Shown in pieces: positions 36,006 through 45,442 of a stretch of 64,000 nt of DNA. The DNA comes from Shewanella corallii. Its GTDB lineage: Bacteria > Pseudomonadota > Gammaproteobacteria > Enterobacterales > Shewanellaceae. Each line of letters begins with the position of its first letter. Within the stretch, counting starts at the first letter, position 1. The notes below the pieces were generated by a model that saw only the letters and a list, made by a program, of their open reading frames with translations, ran no database searches and had not been told where the DNA came from. The stretch is taken from contig NZ_JAKIKT010000001.1 in the NCBI RefSeq assembly GCF_023349125.1, positions 372,001 through 436,000 on the forward strand, written 5' to 3'. Both the position numbers and the translations under genes were made by a program.

Positions 36006-36330
36006 GAGTATGAGGGATACACCAATCCCCGTCCGGAGTTGCCGGAGGGAAATGGCTTAAATAGCAAGCTCTGTCATGGATGACAGAGCAGACGCCGCTG
36101 AGCCAGGGATGGCGAATCGGCGGTGTTTGCGTCCATTGAAGGCATTTTACGATGGATAACAACTTCGGTTGGGGCGGCAAGGGAGATCCAAGAGGGAAAT
36201 GCTGTTGTTCCCCTTTTGGTCGGGTGTGGGGCGAAGCTCCACGACTTTAGCCGCTGGCAGGCGGTATATCCCGCAGGGATAAAACATCATACGGCCAAGC
36301 GCAGCTTGCCTATCAAAACAGGAAAGTGGT
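36006..36330 (+). repeat. Hairpin-rich intergenic repeat, copy B
   Basis: Shares with copy A: ATACACC, TCCCCGTCCGGAGTTGCCGG, hairpin CTGTCATGGATGACAG, GAGCCAGGGATGGCGAATCG, ACAACTTCGGTTGGGG and, near its end, AAGCGCAGCTTG. It points away from copy A, so the two form a large imperfect inverted pair around the cassette-like ORF. Confidence 0.65.
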
Positions 36331-36396
36331 AACTGAAGGCCACATCCATCACCAACATTAAACAAGCCAGAACATTCTGTAGCATCAGAATGAATA

Positions 36397-36420
36397 AAAC
36401 ATCTAGACTTCCGGACGTCT
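36397..36420 (+). promoter_or_regulatory. MetJ operator (three met boxes) upstream of the sulfhydrylase gene
   Basis: Tandem 8-mers AAACATCT, AGACTTCC and GGACGTCT match the met box AGACGTCT at 6, 6 and 7 of 8 positions. A promoter candidate TTGCTA (36423) and TAAATA (36445), spacing 16, follows directly. Confidence 0.8.
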
Positions 36421-36475
36421 AATTGCTAACTTGAATCCGCTGCGTAAATATTGCCCACATTCAAGGAGCCGAATC

Positions 36476-37753
36476 ATGAAACTGGAATCACTGGCACTGC
36501 ACCATGGTTATCAATCGGAAGCGACCACTAAGGCTGCTGCTGTGCCTATTTACCAAACCACTTCCTATACCTTTGATGACACTCAGCATGGTGCGGATCT
36601 GTTTGATCTCAAGGTGCCGGGCAATATCTACACCCGCATTATGAACCCCACGACTGATGTGCTGGAGCAACGCTTGGCTGCCATCGAAGGCGGTATTGGG
36701 GCGCTGGCCGTAGCTTCAGGTATGGCGGCGATTACCTATGCGATTCAGGCTCTGGTGGAAGTGGGGGACAATATTGTCAGCACCAGTCAGCTTTACGGTG
36801 GCACTTATAACCTGTTTGCCCACACTCTGCCGCGTCAGGGTGTGGAAGTTCGAATGGCGGCTTTTGATGATTACGCCGGTCTGGAAGCCCATATCGACGA
36901 TAAGACCAAGGCGCTGTTTTGTGAGTCAATCGGTAACCCTGCAGGCAATATTGTGGATATCCAGAAGCTGGCTGAGATCGCCCACAAGCATGGTGTTCCT
37001 TTGATAGTCGATAACACGGTTGCGACACCTGTGCTGTGCAAGCCGTTTGAGCATGGTGCCGATATTGTTATTCACTCTCTGACTAAATACATCGGCGGCC
37101 ACGGTACCACTATTGGCGGTATCATTATTGACTCTGGTAAGTTCGACTGGGCGGCCAATAAAGACAGGTTCCCTGTGCTTAATACGCCGGATCCTTCCTA
37201 TCATGGTGTGGTGTATACCGAGGCCTTTGGGCCAGCGGCCTTTATTGGTCGCTGCCGGGTAGTGCCACTGCGGAATACCGGTTCGGCACTGTCTCCGCAA
37301 AGCGCTTTCCTGCTGCTGCAGGGATTGGAGACCCTGAGCCTGAGAATGGAGCGGCACTGCAGCAATGCCGAAGCCTTGGCGGCATATCTTGAGGGGCACC
37401 CTGCAGTCAACTGGGTGAATTATGGAGCCCTGGAAAGAAGCCCATACAAGGCAAACTGCGACAAAATCTGCGGCGGTAAAGCCTCAGGCATTATCAGTTT
37501 TGGCATCAAAGGTGGCCTGGAGGCCGGTGGTCGGTTTATCGATGCCCTGCAGATGATTTTAAGGTTGGTGAATATCGGAGATGCCAAATCACTGGCTTGT
37601 CACCCAGCGACGACTACCCACAGACAGTTGAATAATCAGGAGCTGGCCAGTGCCGGAGTCAGCGAAGATCTTATTCGTATCTCTGTGGGGATTGAGCATA
37701 TCGACGACATTATCGCTGATGTATCCCAGGCGATTGAAAAGGCCACTGCTTAA
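36476..37753 (+). CDS. metY: O-acetylhomoserine sulfhydrylase / Cys-Met metabolism PLP enzyme, MetY type
   Basis: PLP-dependent enzyme that makes homocysteine from O-acetylhomoserine and sulfide, for methionine synthesis. 425 residues from ATG 36476, set by AAGGAG seven to eight bases upstream. MetY length (about 425-430) exceeds cystathionine gamma-synthase/lyase (about 390). Motifs: YQTTSYTFDDTQHGADLF and YTRIMNPT near the N terminus, SGMAAI, DNTVATPVLCKPFEHGADIV, and K204 in HSLTKYIGGHGTTIGG binding PLP, followed by the family insert WAANKDRFPVLNTPDPSYHG. A MetJ operator lies just upstream, so it should be repressed when S-adenosylmethionine is plentiful. Confidence 0.92.
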   Translation: MKLESLALHHGYQSEATTKAAAVPIYQTTSYTFDDTQHGADLFDLKVPGNIYTRIMNPTTDVLEQRLAAIEGGIGALAVASGMAAITYAIQALVEVGDNIVSTSQLYGGTYNLFAHTLPRQGVEVRMAAFDDYAGLEAHIDDKTKALFCESIGNPAGNIVDIQKLAEIAHKHGVPLIVDNTVATPVLCKPFEHGADIVIHSLTKYIGGHGTTIGGIIIDSGKFDWAANKDRFPVLNTPDPSYHGVVYTEAFGPAAFIGRCRVVPLRNTGSALSPQSAFLLLQGLETLSLRMERHCSNAEALAAYLEGHPAVNWVNYGALERSPYKANCDKICGGKASGIISFGIKGGLEAGGRFIDALQMILRLVNIGDAKSLACHPATTTHRQLNNQELASAGVSEDLIRISVGIEHIDDIIADVSQAIEKATA

Positions 37754-37779
37754 TCCAATCTGAGTTGATTGAATCGATA

Positions 37780-37803
37780 CCGCCCGCTTCAGCCGGGCGT
37801 TTC
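37780..37803 (+). terminator. Weak terminator-like hairpin after metY
   Basis: CGCCCG / CGGGCG around CTTCAGC, followed by TTTCATT. It overlaps the stop region of the convergent small gene. Confidence 0.5.
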
Positions 37804-38124
37804 ATTCATTAGATTTACAAACAAAATAAACAGGGCGCTGGCAAATAACCAAAACAAGAAGTTGGATGATTTACTCGGTCGCTGCTGCATCTGTTGATAA
37901 TGGTCCAGAATTGCCTGAGTCTCGCCCTGAAAGGGACCGAAACGATTGAGAAGGTATCTCTCTTCGCTGCCGCGGCGGATAAAGTAGTCGGGATTGGCTT
38001 TCAGGTATTTTCTCAGCTCGCTCTGCTCTATCCCGGTTTCCATTGACAGGCTGATCACGCCCTGGCCATTGGGGTAGTGTTTTTTCAGAGCCTTGAGTAT
38101 CGCGTCCAGTTGCTGCTCAGTCAT
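37789..38124 (-). CDS. Small protein with N-terminal helical domain and C-terminal membrane anchor
   Basis: 111 residues; not a family I recognise. The N-terminal part (about 1-60, MTEQQLDAILKALKKHYPNG, then GVISLSMETGIEQSELRKYL) looks like a winged-helix or helix-turn-helix fold, followed by a linker with QQMQQRPSK and one TM helix near 88-106 (FLFWLFASALFILFVNLM). ATG 38124 has AAAGGAA at a good distance; an ATG at 38145 adds seven residues. It is divergent from mpl. A membrane-tethered DNA- or protein-binding role is only a guess. Confidence 0.7.
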   Translation of the reverse strand: MTEQQLDAILKALKKHYPNGQGVISLSMETGIEQSELRKYLKANPDYFIRRGSEERYLLNRFGPFQGETQAILDHYQQMQQRPSKSSNFLFWLFASALFILFVNLMNETPG

Positions 38125-38257
38125 AATCTCATTCCTTTGATGCATCCATAGATACAGTATTAAAAATACTGCCTGTTATTCGTCTCTAAGTCCAGCTTGT
38201 ACAACCGTCTGCCAAAGGTACAATGGTGCTGATTTTTCTGACTAAAAGAGCGAGCGC

Positions 38258-39628
38258 ATGCACGTACATATTCTGGGGATCTGTGGCACTTTTATGGGCG
38301 GCCTGGCCTTGTTGGCCCGGGAGATGGGACACAGGGTCACCGGCTCAGATGCCAATGTGTATCCGCCGATGAGCACCCAGCTGGAAGAGCAGGGTATCGA
38401 GCTGATCCAGGGTTTTGACCCGTCTCAGCTCGACAGCAACCCGGATCTGGTGGTGATTGGCAATGCCATGAGTCGTGGCAATCCCTGTGTGGAAGCGGTA
38501 TTGAACAAGGGCATGAAGTACACCTCCGGCCCTCAGTTTCTTGCGGACCATATCCTGCCGGGCAAATGGGTGCTGGCGGTAGCAGGTACTCATGGCAAGA
38601 CTTCAACCTCGAGTATGCTGGCCTGGATTCTGGAAGATTGCGGCTATCAGCCGGGTTTTCTGATCGGCGGCGTTCCGCAGAACTTCGGTGTGTCTGCCCG
38701 TCTGGGCGGTACTGACTTCTTTGTTGTAGAAGCCGACGAATACGACAGTGCCTTCTTCGACAAGCGCTCCAAGTTTGTGCATTACCACCCGCGTACTCTG
38801 GTGATCAATAACCTGGAGTTTGATCACGCGGATATCTTTGATGACCTGAAAGCTATTCAGCGCCAGTTTAACCATGTGATCCGCACCGTGCCGGGTGAAG
38901 GTAAGGTGATTTGGCCTGCTCAGACTCAAGCCGTGCGTGAAGTGATTGAGATGGGCTGCTGGAGTGAACAGGACACGCTTAACGCTAATCTGGCAGATAA
39001 AGGCTGGTTTATTCAGGCGATAGCCGAAGATGGCCATGAGTTTGAAGTCTTCCTCGATGGTACAAGTCAGGGCATCCTCAACTGGGAGCTGATTGGCCGC
39101 CATAATATGGAGAACGCCTTAATGGCTATTGCTGCTGCCCGCCATGTGGGTGTCGCACCGGCTGCTGCTATTGACGCATTAACCCGTTTTGTTCAGCCCA
39201 AACGCAGGCTGGAAACCCTGGGCTGTATAGCCGGTGTGACCGTATACGATGACTTTGCCCATCACCCAACGGCAATAGCCACCACACTGCAGGCGATGCG
39301 TGCCAAAGTGGGCGACAATAAAATTACTGTGGTACTGGAGCCGAGATCCAACACCATGAAGCGCGGCGTACATAAAGAGACCCTGGCAGCATCAATGAAG
39401 TTGGCTGACAGAGCATTGCTGTTTCAAGGCGACAAGGTGGAGTGGGACCTGGCTTCCAGTATGGCGAACGCATCTGTGCCGGTCACCGTGTTTGACGACC
39501 TGGAGGCTCTGGTTAAAGCTGCGGTTGATGGCAGCCAGTTTGGTGAACATATTGTGGTGATGAGTAATGGCGGCTTTGGCGGCGTCCATGGCAAGTTGCT
39601 GCAGGCATTGGCAGATAAGGAATCTTAA
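38258..39628 (+). CDS. mpl: UDP-N-acetylmuramate:L-alanyl-gamma-D-glutamyl-meso-diaminopimelate ligase
   Basis: Cytoplasmic ATP-dependent ligase of murein recycling that attaches the recovered tripeptide to UDP-MurNAc. 456 residues, as in E. coli (457). Mur-ligase layout: N-terminal UDP-binding motif [20 protein letters not shown] with the Mpl-type TFMGG, ATP loop [12 protein letters not shown] near 110, the [16 protein letters not shown] and [11 protein letters not shown] blocks, and C-terminal [11 protein letters not shown] near 328. The GTFMG signature separates Mpl from MurC (GIGGxGM). Its stop overlaps the ubiX start by one base, so the two are coupled. Confidence 0.96.
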   Translation: MHVHILGICGTFMGGLALLAREMGHRVTGSDANVYPPMSTQLEEQGIELIQGFDPSQLDSNPDLVVIGNAMSRGNPCVEAVLNKGMKYTSGPQFLADHILPGKWVLAVAGTHGKTSTSSMLAWILEDCGYQPGFLIGGVPQNFGVSARLGGTDFFVVEADEYDSAFFDKRSKFVHYHPRTLVINNLEFDHADIFDDLKAIQRQFNHVIRTVPGEGKVIWPAQTQAVREVIEMGCWSEQDTLNANLADKGWFIQAIAEDGHEFEVFLDGTSQGILNWELIGRHNMENALMAIAAARHVGVAPAAAIDALTRFVQPKRRLETLGCIAGVTVYDDFAHHPTAIATTLQAMRAKVGDNKITVVLEPRSNTMKRGVHKETLAASMKLADRALLFQGDKVEWDLASSMANASVPVTVFDDLEALVKAAVDGSQFGEHIVVMSNGGFGGVHGKLLQALADKES

Positions 39629-40296
39629 TGAGTCAGAGCGCATCTTATAAAGACAAGAGTATCAGCCTGGGCTGGACAGGGGCATCTGGTGCTCCCTACG
39701 GCCTTAAGCTGCTTGAGTGTCTGCTGGCCGATGGATACCGGGTGTATCTGATGATCTCCAGTGCCGCCCGGGTGGTGCTGGCAACGGAAGAGGGGCTGAA
39801 GCTTTCCAGTCAGCCGGAAAAAGCTCGTGAGCAGCTGTTGGCCCGTATCGCTCAATCCTCCGGGAACGTGACGGGCGATCTTGTGGTACTCAGTAAAGAA
39901 GAATGGTTTTCGCCGCCGGCTTCGGGCAGTGCGGCGCCCAAACAGATGGTAATCTGCCCTTGTTCAACCGGTACATTGGCGGCTGTTGCCACAGGTATGA
40001 GCAACAATTTGTTGGAGCGGGCAGCTGACGTAGTACTCAAAGAGCGTGGCCAACTTCTTCTTGTGCCAAGGGAAATGCCATTTAACGCTATTCACCTGGA
40101 GCATATGCTTAAGTTGACTCAGTTGGGAGCCGTGGTAATGCCCGCTTCACCGGGTTTTTATCACCATCCCCAAACGGTGCAGGATCTGGTAGACTTCGTG
40201 GTCGCCCGAATTCTTGACCATTTGGGTGTTGAACACAGATTAACCGATCGTTGGGGATATGGGGCTACCAGACAGCCCGCCAGCGACGACAATTGA
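39628..40296 (+). CDS. ubiX: Flavin prenyltransferase UbiX
   Basis: Makes prenylated FMN, the cofactor of the UbiD decarboxylase in ubiquinone synthesis. 222 residues, slightly longer than the usual 190-210. FMN-binding [16 protein letters not shown] at the N terminus, the [25 protein letters not shown] block near 111, and the prenyl-binding [20 protein letters not shown] region near 149 are present. The ATG overlaps the mpl stop (TAATG). hpt follows eight bases after its stop, so mpl-ubiX-hpt form one rightward unit. Confidence 0.95.
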   Translation: MSQSASYKDKSISLGWTGASGAPYGLKLLECLLADGYRVYLMISSAARVVLATEEGLKLSSQPEKAREQLLARIAQSSGNVTGDLVVLSKEEWFSPPASGSAAPKQMVICPCSTGTLAAVATGMSNNLLERAADVVLKERGQLLLVPREMPFNAIHLEHMLKLTQLGAVVMPASPGFYHHPQTVQDLVDFVVARILDHLGVEHRLTDRWGYGATRQPASDDN

Positions 40297-40303
40297 GACT
40301 GAT

Positions 40304-40834
40304 ATGAAACACACCATTGAAGAGATGATCTCCGTTAAAGAGATCGATGCAAAGCTGGATGAGCTGGCAGAGAGAATCAACGCCCACTACAAAGACAGCG
40401 AGCGTCTGCTGATGGTTGGCCTGCTGAAAGGTTCTGCCGTATTCATGGCTGATCTGTGCCGTCGTATCCATGGTCATGTGGAAATCGACTTTATGGCCGT
40501 GTCCAGTTATGGCAATGCCATGACCAGCTCACGTGATGTGAAGATCCTCAAGGATGTTCAATCTGATATCAACGGCCGTGATGTACTGATCGTTGAAGAT
40601 CTGATCGACTCAGGTAACACCCTGGCCAAGATCCGCGAAATGCTGATGCTGCGTGAACCAAAGAGCCTGGCGCTCTGTACTCTGCTGGACAAGCCTGAGC
40701 GTCGCGAAGTGGATGTTCACGTAGATTTCGTTGGTTTTACCATCCCTGATGAGTTTATCGTGGGTTATGGTATCGACTATGCCGAGCGCTATCGCAACCT
40801 GCCATATATTGCCAAGGTTGTTCCACTGGATTAA
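40304..40834 (+). CDS. hpt: Hypoxanthine phosphoribosyltransferase
   Basis: Purine salvage enzyme: hypoxanthine (and guanine) plus PRPP to IMP/GMP. 176 residues from ATG 40304 (E. coli 178). Motifs: [19 protein letters not shown], the PRPP loop [14 protein letters not shown] near 94, and the base-contacting [20 protein letters not shown] near the C terminus. The in-frame start at 40259 would overlap ubiX. A terminator and then a MITE-like element follow, where E. coli has the carbonic anhydrase gene can. Confidence 0.96.
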   Translation: MKHTIEEMISVKEIDAKLDELAERINAHYKDSERLLMVGLLKGSAVFMADLCRRIHGHVEIDFMAVSSYGNAMTSSRDVKILKDVQSDINGRDVLIVEDLIDSGNTLAKIREMLMLREPKSLALCTLLDKPERREVDVHVDFVGFTIPDEFIVGYGIDYAERYRNLPYIAKVVPLD

Positions 40835-40855
40835 TCCGGCAGCAAGTGTATAAAT

Positions 40856-40882
40856 AAACTCCCGCAACAGCGGGAGTTTTTA
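40856..40882 (+). terminator. Terminator of the mpl-ubiX-hpt unit
   Basis: Stem AAACTCCCG / CGGGAGTTT with CAACA loop followed by T-rich sequence. Confidence 0.85.
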
Positions 40883-40893
40883 TTTGTTGCTTA

Positions 40894-41157
40894 GGGTCTG
40901 TTGACCTTTGAAGATGGTTTTTGCAGCACTTTGTCGTTGTTTTATACAAAGCAACGCGATTGTGGTGTAGTTGCCCTACATAAATGAGCGTTAATGCAGT
41001 AGAAAGCGACGACAAACGCTGCCCGAAGGGCTCGGCTTTACGCGCTTTACTCTTTGTTGCAAGGTATTTGCTTAGGCCCACTAGGCGGCACACCTTGCGT
41101 CGCGATTAAAGCGCGTCTATCTCGAGCAAAATTCAACCATGAAAGGTCAACAGACCC
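40894..41157. mobile_element. MITE-like element with terminal inverted repeats
   Basis: 264 bases with no ORF of its own. The left end GGGTCTGTTGACCTTT is exactly repeated inverted at the right end (AAAGGTCAACAGACCC); beyond that the ends continue to match imperfectly for about 30 bases (ATGGTT..TTTTGC). Flanks are TTA on the left and TCA on the right, close to the TNA-type three-base duplication of some IS5-group elements but not identical. The element inserted between the hpt terminator and the ABC transporter gene. Confidence 0.75.
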
Positions 41158-41177
41158 TCATACCCACAGGAAGAGTA

Positions 41178-42113
41178 ATGACAAATCGCGCATTGGTGAT
41201 TGATAACCTGAGGAAGACCTATAAGGGCGGTGTTGAGGCCGTCAAAGGTATCAGCCTGACCGTCGAGCAGGGGGACTTTTTCGCTTTGCTGGGCCCTAAT
41301 GGCGCTGGCAAGTCCACGACTATTGGCGTCATCAGCTCTCTGGTGCAAAAAAGCAGTGGTCAGGTTTCCGTATTTGGTCACTGTATTGATAAAGAGCTGG
41401 AGCTGGCCAAGTTATGTATTGGCCTGGTACCTCAGGAGTTCAACTTTAACCAGTTTGAGACTGTGCTGCAGATTGTGGTGAACCAGGCTGGTTACTATGG
41501 TGTGCCTCGCCCCCTGGCGCTGGAACGTGCTGAAAAGTACCTTAAAGAGCTGGATCTGTGGGACAAGCGTGACAGCCAATCCCGTCAGCTGTCGGGCGGT
41601 ATGAAGCGGCGTTTGATGATCGCCCGTGCCCTGATGCATGAGCCCAAACTTTTGATCCTTGATGAGCCAACGGCAGGTGTGGATATCGAACTGCGCCGGT
41701 CCATGTGGGAGTTTTTGAAAAACCTCAACAAGGAAGGGGTGACCATTATCCTGACCACTCATTATCTGGAAGAGGCCGAGATGTTGTGCCGCAATATCGG
41801 CATTATCGACAAAGGCCAGCTGATAGAGTGCACCTCCATGAAGCATCTGCTGAGTCAGTTGAATGTGGAGACCTTTATTCTGGATCTGCGTCAGCCTTTG
41901 ACTCAGGCTCCTGCGCTGGAAGATGTGCGTTGTACCCTGACCGACACCCATTGCCTTGAGATTGAAATTGCCAAGGATTTCAACCTTAACTCGGTATTTT
42001 CTCAGTTGTCCGGTTTGGGCATTGAAGTGATGTCCATGCGTAACAAAGCCAACCGTCTGGAAGAGCTGTTTGTGTCACTGGTAGAAAAGGTCAAGGAGGA
42101 GCAAAAGCCATGA
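41178..42113 (+). CDS. yadG: ABC transporter ATP-binding protein, YadG type
   Basis: ATPase of an ABC-2 export system with the permease downstream. 311 residues from ATG 41178 (AGGAAGAG upstream); E. coli YadG has 308. Walker A GPNGAGKST near residue 41, Q-loop LVPQEFNFNQFET, signature LSGGMKRRL, Walker B LLILDEPTAGVD and the H-loop TTHYLEEAE are intact. A C-terminal domain of about 90 residues is typical of YadG-like ATPases. An in-frame ATG at 41139 lies at the edge of the MITE's end and is unlikely. Its stop overlaps the permease start (ATGA). Substrate is unknown. Confidence 0.93.
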   Translation: MTNRALVIDNLRKTYKGGVEAVKGISLTVEQGDFFALLGPNGAGKSTTIGVISSLVQKSSGQVSVFGHCIDKELELAKLCIGLVPQEFNFNQFETVLQIVVNQAGYYGVPRPLALERAEKYLKELDLWDKRDSQSRQLSGGMKRRLMIARALMHEPKLLILDEPTAGVDIELRRSMWEFLKNLNKEGVTIILTTHYLEEAEMLCRNIGIIDKGQLIECTSMKHLLSQLNVETFILDLRQPLTQAPALEDVRCTLTDTHCLEIEIAKDFNLNSVFSQLSGLGIEVMSMRNKANRLEELFVSLVEKVKEEQKP

Positions 42114-42886
42114 ATATGACCAAGCTGTATTTCACGGCCTTTAAAGCGATTTTGATAAAAGAGATCACGCGTTTCACCCGTATTTGGGTGCAGACTCTGG
42201 TGCCGCCAGCAATCACCATGACACTCTACTTCCTGATCTTCGGTAATTTGGTGGGCAGTCGTATTGGTGAGATGGGTGGTGTGTCCTATATGGAGTTTAT
42301 CGCGCCGGGCTTGATTATGATGTCGGTGATCACCAACTCCTACTCCAACGTGGCTTCATCTTTCTACAGTGCCAAGTTCCAGCGTAACCTGGAAGAGCTG
42401 ATGGTGGCCCCTGTGCCTCACTATGTGATGATTGCCGGTTATGTATTTGGTGGCGTTGCCCGAGGCTTGTGTGTTGGCCTGATTGTGACTCTGGTAGCCA
42501 TGTTCTTTGTGGAGATCAGCGTGCAACATGTTGGGCTGGTGGCCCTAACCGTCCTGCTGACCTCGATTCTATTCTCTTTGGGCGGCCTAATTAATGCGGT
42601 ATTTGCCAAGAGCTTTGACGATATCAGCATCATCCCGACCTTTGTGCTGACGCCGCTGACCTATCTGGGTGGGGTGTTTTACTCCCTGTCGCTGTTGCCT
42701 GGCTTCTGGCAGGGCGTATCGGCGTTGAACCCTGTGGTCTACATGATTAACGTGTTCCGCTATGGTTTCCTGGGGATTGCCGATATGAGCGTGCCTTTGT
42801 CCATTGGCATTATGATTGCTTTTTGCGTAGCCCTGTGGAGCCTGGCCTACTATCTGGTTTCCCGTGGTATTGGCCTGAGAAGCTAA
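42110..42886 (+). CDS. yadH: ABC-2 type transporter permease, YadH type
   Basis: Integral membrane partner of the ATPase above. 258 residues (E. coli YadH 256) with six helices and the ABC-2 pattern SRIGEMGGVSYMEFIAPGLI near 50, followed by the C-terminal LTPLTYLGGVFYSLSLLPGFW and NPVVYMINVFRYGFLG blocks. The start overlaps the ATPase stop by four bases, which gives fixed stoichiometry by coupling. A bidirectional terminator follows. Confidence 0.94.
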   Translation: MNMTKLYFTAFKAILIKEITRFTRIWVQTLVPPAITMTLYFLIFGNLVGSRIGEMGGVSYMEFIAPGLIMMSVITNSYSNVASSFYSAKFQRNLEELMVAPVPHYVMIAGYVFGGVARGLCVGLIVTLVAMFFVEISVQHVGLVALTVLLTSILFSLGGLINAVFAKSFDDISIIPTFVLTPLTYLGGVFYSLSLLPGFWQGVSALNPVVYMINVFRYGFLGIADMSVPLSIGIMIAFCVALWSLAYYLVSRGIGLRS

Positions 42887-42907
42887 CTTTCCAAAACAGC
42901 AGATAGT

Positions 42908-42934
42908 AAAAAGGAGCGCCAGGCGCTCCTTTTT
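42908..42934. terminator. Bidirectional terminator between yadH and the DUF4124-like gene
   Basis: Stem AAAAAGGAGCGCC / GGCGCTCCTTTTT around A, with T runs in both directions; the flanking genes converge. Confidence 0.85.
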
Positions 42935-42952
42935 AATTGAATTTTTTAATGA

Positions 42953-43465
42953 TTACTCGTTCATTGCCTGTTCGGACGTCAGGCTGAGTTTTTGCTTGTG
43001 CTGCTCCAGCAACTCTATGGTGCTGTTATTAAGCAAGGTCAGCTGCTTGAAATGCTCATCGATTATCGTCCTCTCTTTCAGATACTCAGGATCATCCTGC
43101 CCCTTTTTTTGCCAGTAGCGTTTGCGTTCCAGTTTCTTGATTTCACTTGCCTGCAGAATCTGAAAGTAGCTGTTTTCCTGCTGTAGTCGATAGATTTCGG
43201 CATCCAATAATTTAAGTAGTTTTTCACTGGAGAGAGACTGGTTGCTTAGCAGTTCGCGGAGGTGATCTTTGGGGGCACTCCGCTTGTCTGAATCTATTTC
43301 AGTAGTGATACCCAGTTCGTACTCGATTCTGTGCTGACGGTATTCTGAGGGGCAGGCTGTTTGGCTGAAGATCACTTTATCGTCGCGCATGCACTTGTAT
43401 ACGGAATTACCGTAAGCTGCCCAAGGGAGCAGTAATACTGATAACAAAGTAATACGAAGTACCAT
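42953..43465 (-). CDS. Secreted DUF4124-like protein
   Basis: 170 residues: signal peptide about 1-19 (LLSVLLLPWAAYG/N), then a short DUF4124-type module (SVYKCMRDDKVIFSQTACPS) with its two Cys likely paired, then a charged, mostly helical coiled-coil tail (about 60-165). Function is unknown for this family. It is a single gene between two convergent or separated units; 224 bases upstream (43466-43689) hold its promoter and the panC terminator, with no other gene. Confidence 0.8.
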   Translation of the reverse strand: MVLRITLLSVLLLPWAAYGNSVYKCMRDDKVIFSQTACPSEYRQHRIEYELGITTEIDSDKRSAPKDHLRELLSNQSLSSEKLLKLLDAEIYRLQQENSYFQILQASEIKKLERKRYWQKKGQDDPEYLKERTIIDEHFKQLTLLNNSTIELLEQHKQKLSLTSEQAMNE

Positions 43466-43632
43466 TAAACAATATCCTTATCGATGAGCTCTGGTTGGAA
43501 CTGCATTTACGGCCAAGCGTATCCATTTTGACCTTGAGCAAAATCATCAAAGATTTTAGCAACAAATTAACATTGTACCCGAGCTGCAAACGAATGCCAG
43601 TTCTTTGACTTTAGTTCAAAAAAACGTCGGTG

Positions 43633-43659
43633 ATAAAAAGGCCGCTGATGAGCGGCCTT
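43633..43659 (-). terminator. Terminator of panBC
   Basis: On the minus strand AAGGCCGCT / AGCGGCCTT with a small loop followed by T run, 30 bases after panC. Confidence 0.8.
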
Positions 43660-43689
43660 GATTATGGAGTGGGTAGTTGAGGCGTCGAC

Positions 43690-44535
43690 TTAGCGACTGA
43701 ACTCCAGGTTATCGATCAGGCGGGCCTTACCCAGATAGGCCGCAGCCAGTATCACCAATTGTTTATCCTGACTTCGGGGCTGCGCCAGATTGAGCGCGTT
43801 GCGCACTGAAATATAATCTGGCTTCAAGCCTGCCAAATCCAGTTGTTGCAGCGCCTTTTGAGTTGCCGTTTCTGGGGTATCACCAGCCTGTACATCGGCC
43901 GCCAGCTTATCCAAAGTGCGTTTCAGGGCCGGGGCAATGGCTTTCTCTTCTGCGGTCAGGTAACCGTTGCGTGAGCTCATCGCCAAACCACTGGCCTCAC
44001 GGACTGTATCCACACCGATAATCTCGATTGGCATAGACAGATCTTCTACCATGGTGCGGATGACCAGGAGTTGCTGAAAATCCTTCTTGCCGAACAGGGC
44101 AATATCCGGTTGTACCAGATTGAATAACTTACACACGACTGTGGCTACACCGCGGAAGTGACCCGGGCGGGTCTCGCCACACAGCTGGTCGCTGATTTCA
44201 GGCACTTCAACAAAAGTCTGCTCAGCCAGACCCTTGGGGTACATGATGTCCGGCGTTGGGGTGAACAGCAGCTCACAACCTGCCCCTGTCAGCGCCTTCT
44301 GATCTTCTATCAGGGTTCTTGGATAGGCATCCAGATCTTCCCCCTGACCAAATTGCATCGGATTGACAAAGATAGAGGCCACAACATGGTCGGCACGTTG
44401 AACGGCCTCTTTAACCAGAGTGATATGGCCCTGATGCAGATTGCCCATAGTGGGGACAAAGGCGATGGTTTCACCGCGTTGACGCCAGGTTTTAATCTGG
44501 GCTCGGATTTCAGCGATATTAGCACTGGTAATCAT
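43690..44535 (-). CDS. panC: Pantothenate synthetase
   Basis: Condenses pantoate and beta-alanine with ATP to pantothenate, the coenzyme A precursor. 281 residues (E. coli 283). Signatures: [16 protein letters not shown] with HxGH at the N terminus, [21 protein letters not shown] near 57, [20 protein letters not shown] near 147 and MSSRNGYL near 184 (the KMSKS-like loop). It follows panB by nine bases. panD, needed for beta-alanine, is not in this window. Confidence 0.97.
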   Translation of the reverse strand: MITSANIAEIRAQIKTWRQRGETIAFVPTMGNLHQGHITLVKEAVQRADHVVASIFVNPMQFGQGEDLDAYPRTLIEDQKALTGAGCELLFTPTPDIMYPKGLAEQTFVEVPEISDQLCGETRPGHFRGVATVVCKLFNLVQPDIALFGKKDFQQLLVIRTMVEDLSMPIEIIGVDTVREASGLAMSSRNGYLTAEEKAIAPALKRTLDKLAADVQAGDTPETATQKALQQLDLAGLKPDYISVRNALNLAQPRSQDKQLVILAAAYLGKARLIDNLEFSR

Positions 44536-44544
44536 GCAAAACTC

Positions 44545-45339
44545 TTAGTTAAAAGTGTGTTCTTCTGCGGGGAAGCGTCCTTCAACAACTTCCTCAATAT
44601 AGGCTTTAACGGCCCCGCGTATCTCACCGGTTTGCTTAAGATAGTTTTTGGAGAAACGAGGGATATAGCCGCTGGAAATCCCCAGCACATCATGCATCAC
44701 CAGGATCTGGCCATCGGTATCTTTACCGGCACCAATACCGATAACCGGGATAGTCAGGGTCTCAGAGATGGTCCTGGCCAGCGCAGCAGGAATACACTCC
44801 ACCACCAGTAGCTGGGCTCCTGCGGCTTCCAACGCTTTGGCATCATTGATAATGCGTTGGGCATTGTCGGCATCGCGTCCCTGAACCTTGAAGCCCCCAA
44901 ATACATGCACAGACTGAGGAGTCAGGCCAAGATGGGCACATACAGGAATACCGCGCTGGGTCAGCATTTTTACGCTTTCCAGCAGCCATTCACCACCTTC
45001 CAGTTTGACCATATTGGCACCGGCCTGCATCAGCTTGGTGGCATTTATCATGGTCTGCTCAGCAGTGGCATAGCTCATAAAGGGCATATCGGCGATAAGC
45101 AGAGCGCGTTCGATACCTCTGTGTACGCAGCGTGTGTGATAGGCAATATCTTCGACAGTGACCGGCAGGGTGTCGCTGTGACCCTGCAGTACCATACCCA
45201 GTGAGTCACCGACCAGCAGTACATCAATGCCTTCCTGGTCGAACGCTCCGGCAAAGCTGGCGTCGTAGGCGGTCAGGGCCGTGAACTTGCGGCCTTCCTG
45301 TTTGAACTTAATCAGAGTTGAGCTGGTTACTTTTGACAT
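44545..45339 (-). CDS. panB: 3-methyl-2-oxobutanoate hydroxymethyltransferase
   Basis: First step of pantoate synthesis: transfers a hydroxymethyl group from methylene-tetrahydrofolate to ketoisovalerate. 264 residues as in E. coli. Motifs: [33 protein letters not shown] near 23-50 with the metal-binding Asp residues, KLEGGEW, GHLGL-type [20 protein letters not shown], and [19 protein letters not shown]. It precedes panC in a leftward panBC operon. A 103-base gap separates it from folK upstream, so it may have its own promoter. Confidence 0.97.
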   Translation of the reverse strand: MSKVTSSTLIKFKQEGRKFTALTAYDASFAGAFDQEGIDVLLVGDSLGMVLQGHSDTLPVTVEDIAYHTRCVHRGIERALLIADMPFMSYATAEQTMINATKLMQAGANMVKLEGGEWLLESVKMLTQRGIPVCAHLGLTPQSVHVFGGFKVQGRDADNAQRIINDAKALEAAGAQLLVVECIPAALARTISETLTIPVIGIGAGKDTDGQILVMHDVLGISSGYIPRFSKNYLKQTGEIRGAVKAYIEEVVEGRFPAEEHTFN

Positions 45340-45442
45340 AACGGGTACTTATAAATCTGTCAGGAGAGGCAGTTATAAGTGAACTTGGCATTAAGTTCAA
45401 CGTCTGTCCGTCACAGGCTGATGATTACAGCCTGTGTATTGG

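Noticed and set aside
35860..36180. 106-codon minus-strand frame in the repeat region
   Set aside because: It lies across repeat copy B, follows its hairpins, and its counterpart in copy A is not open, so it is not coding.
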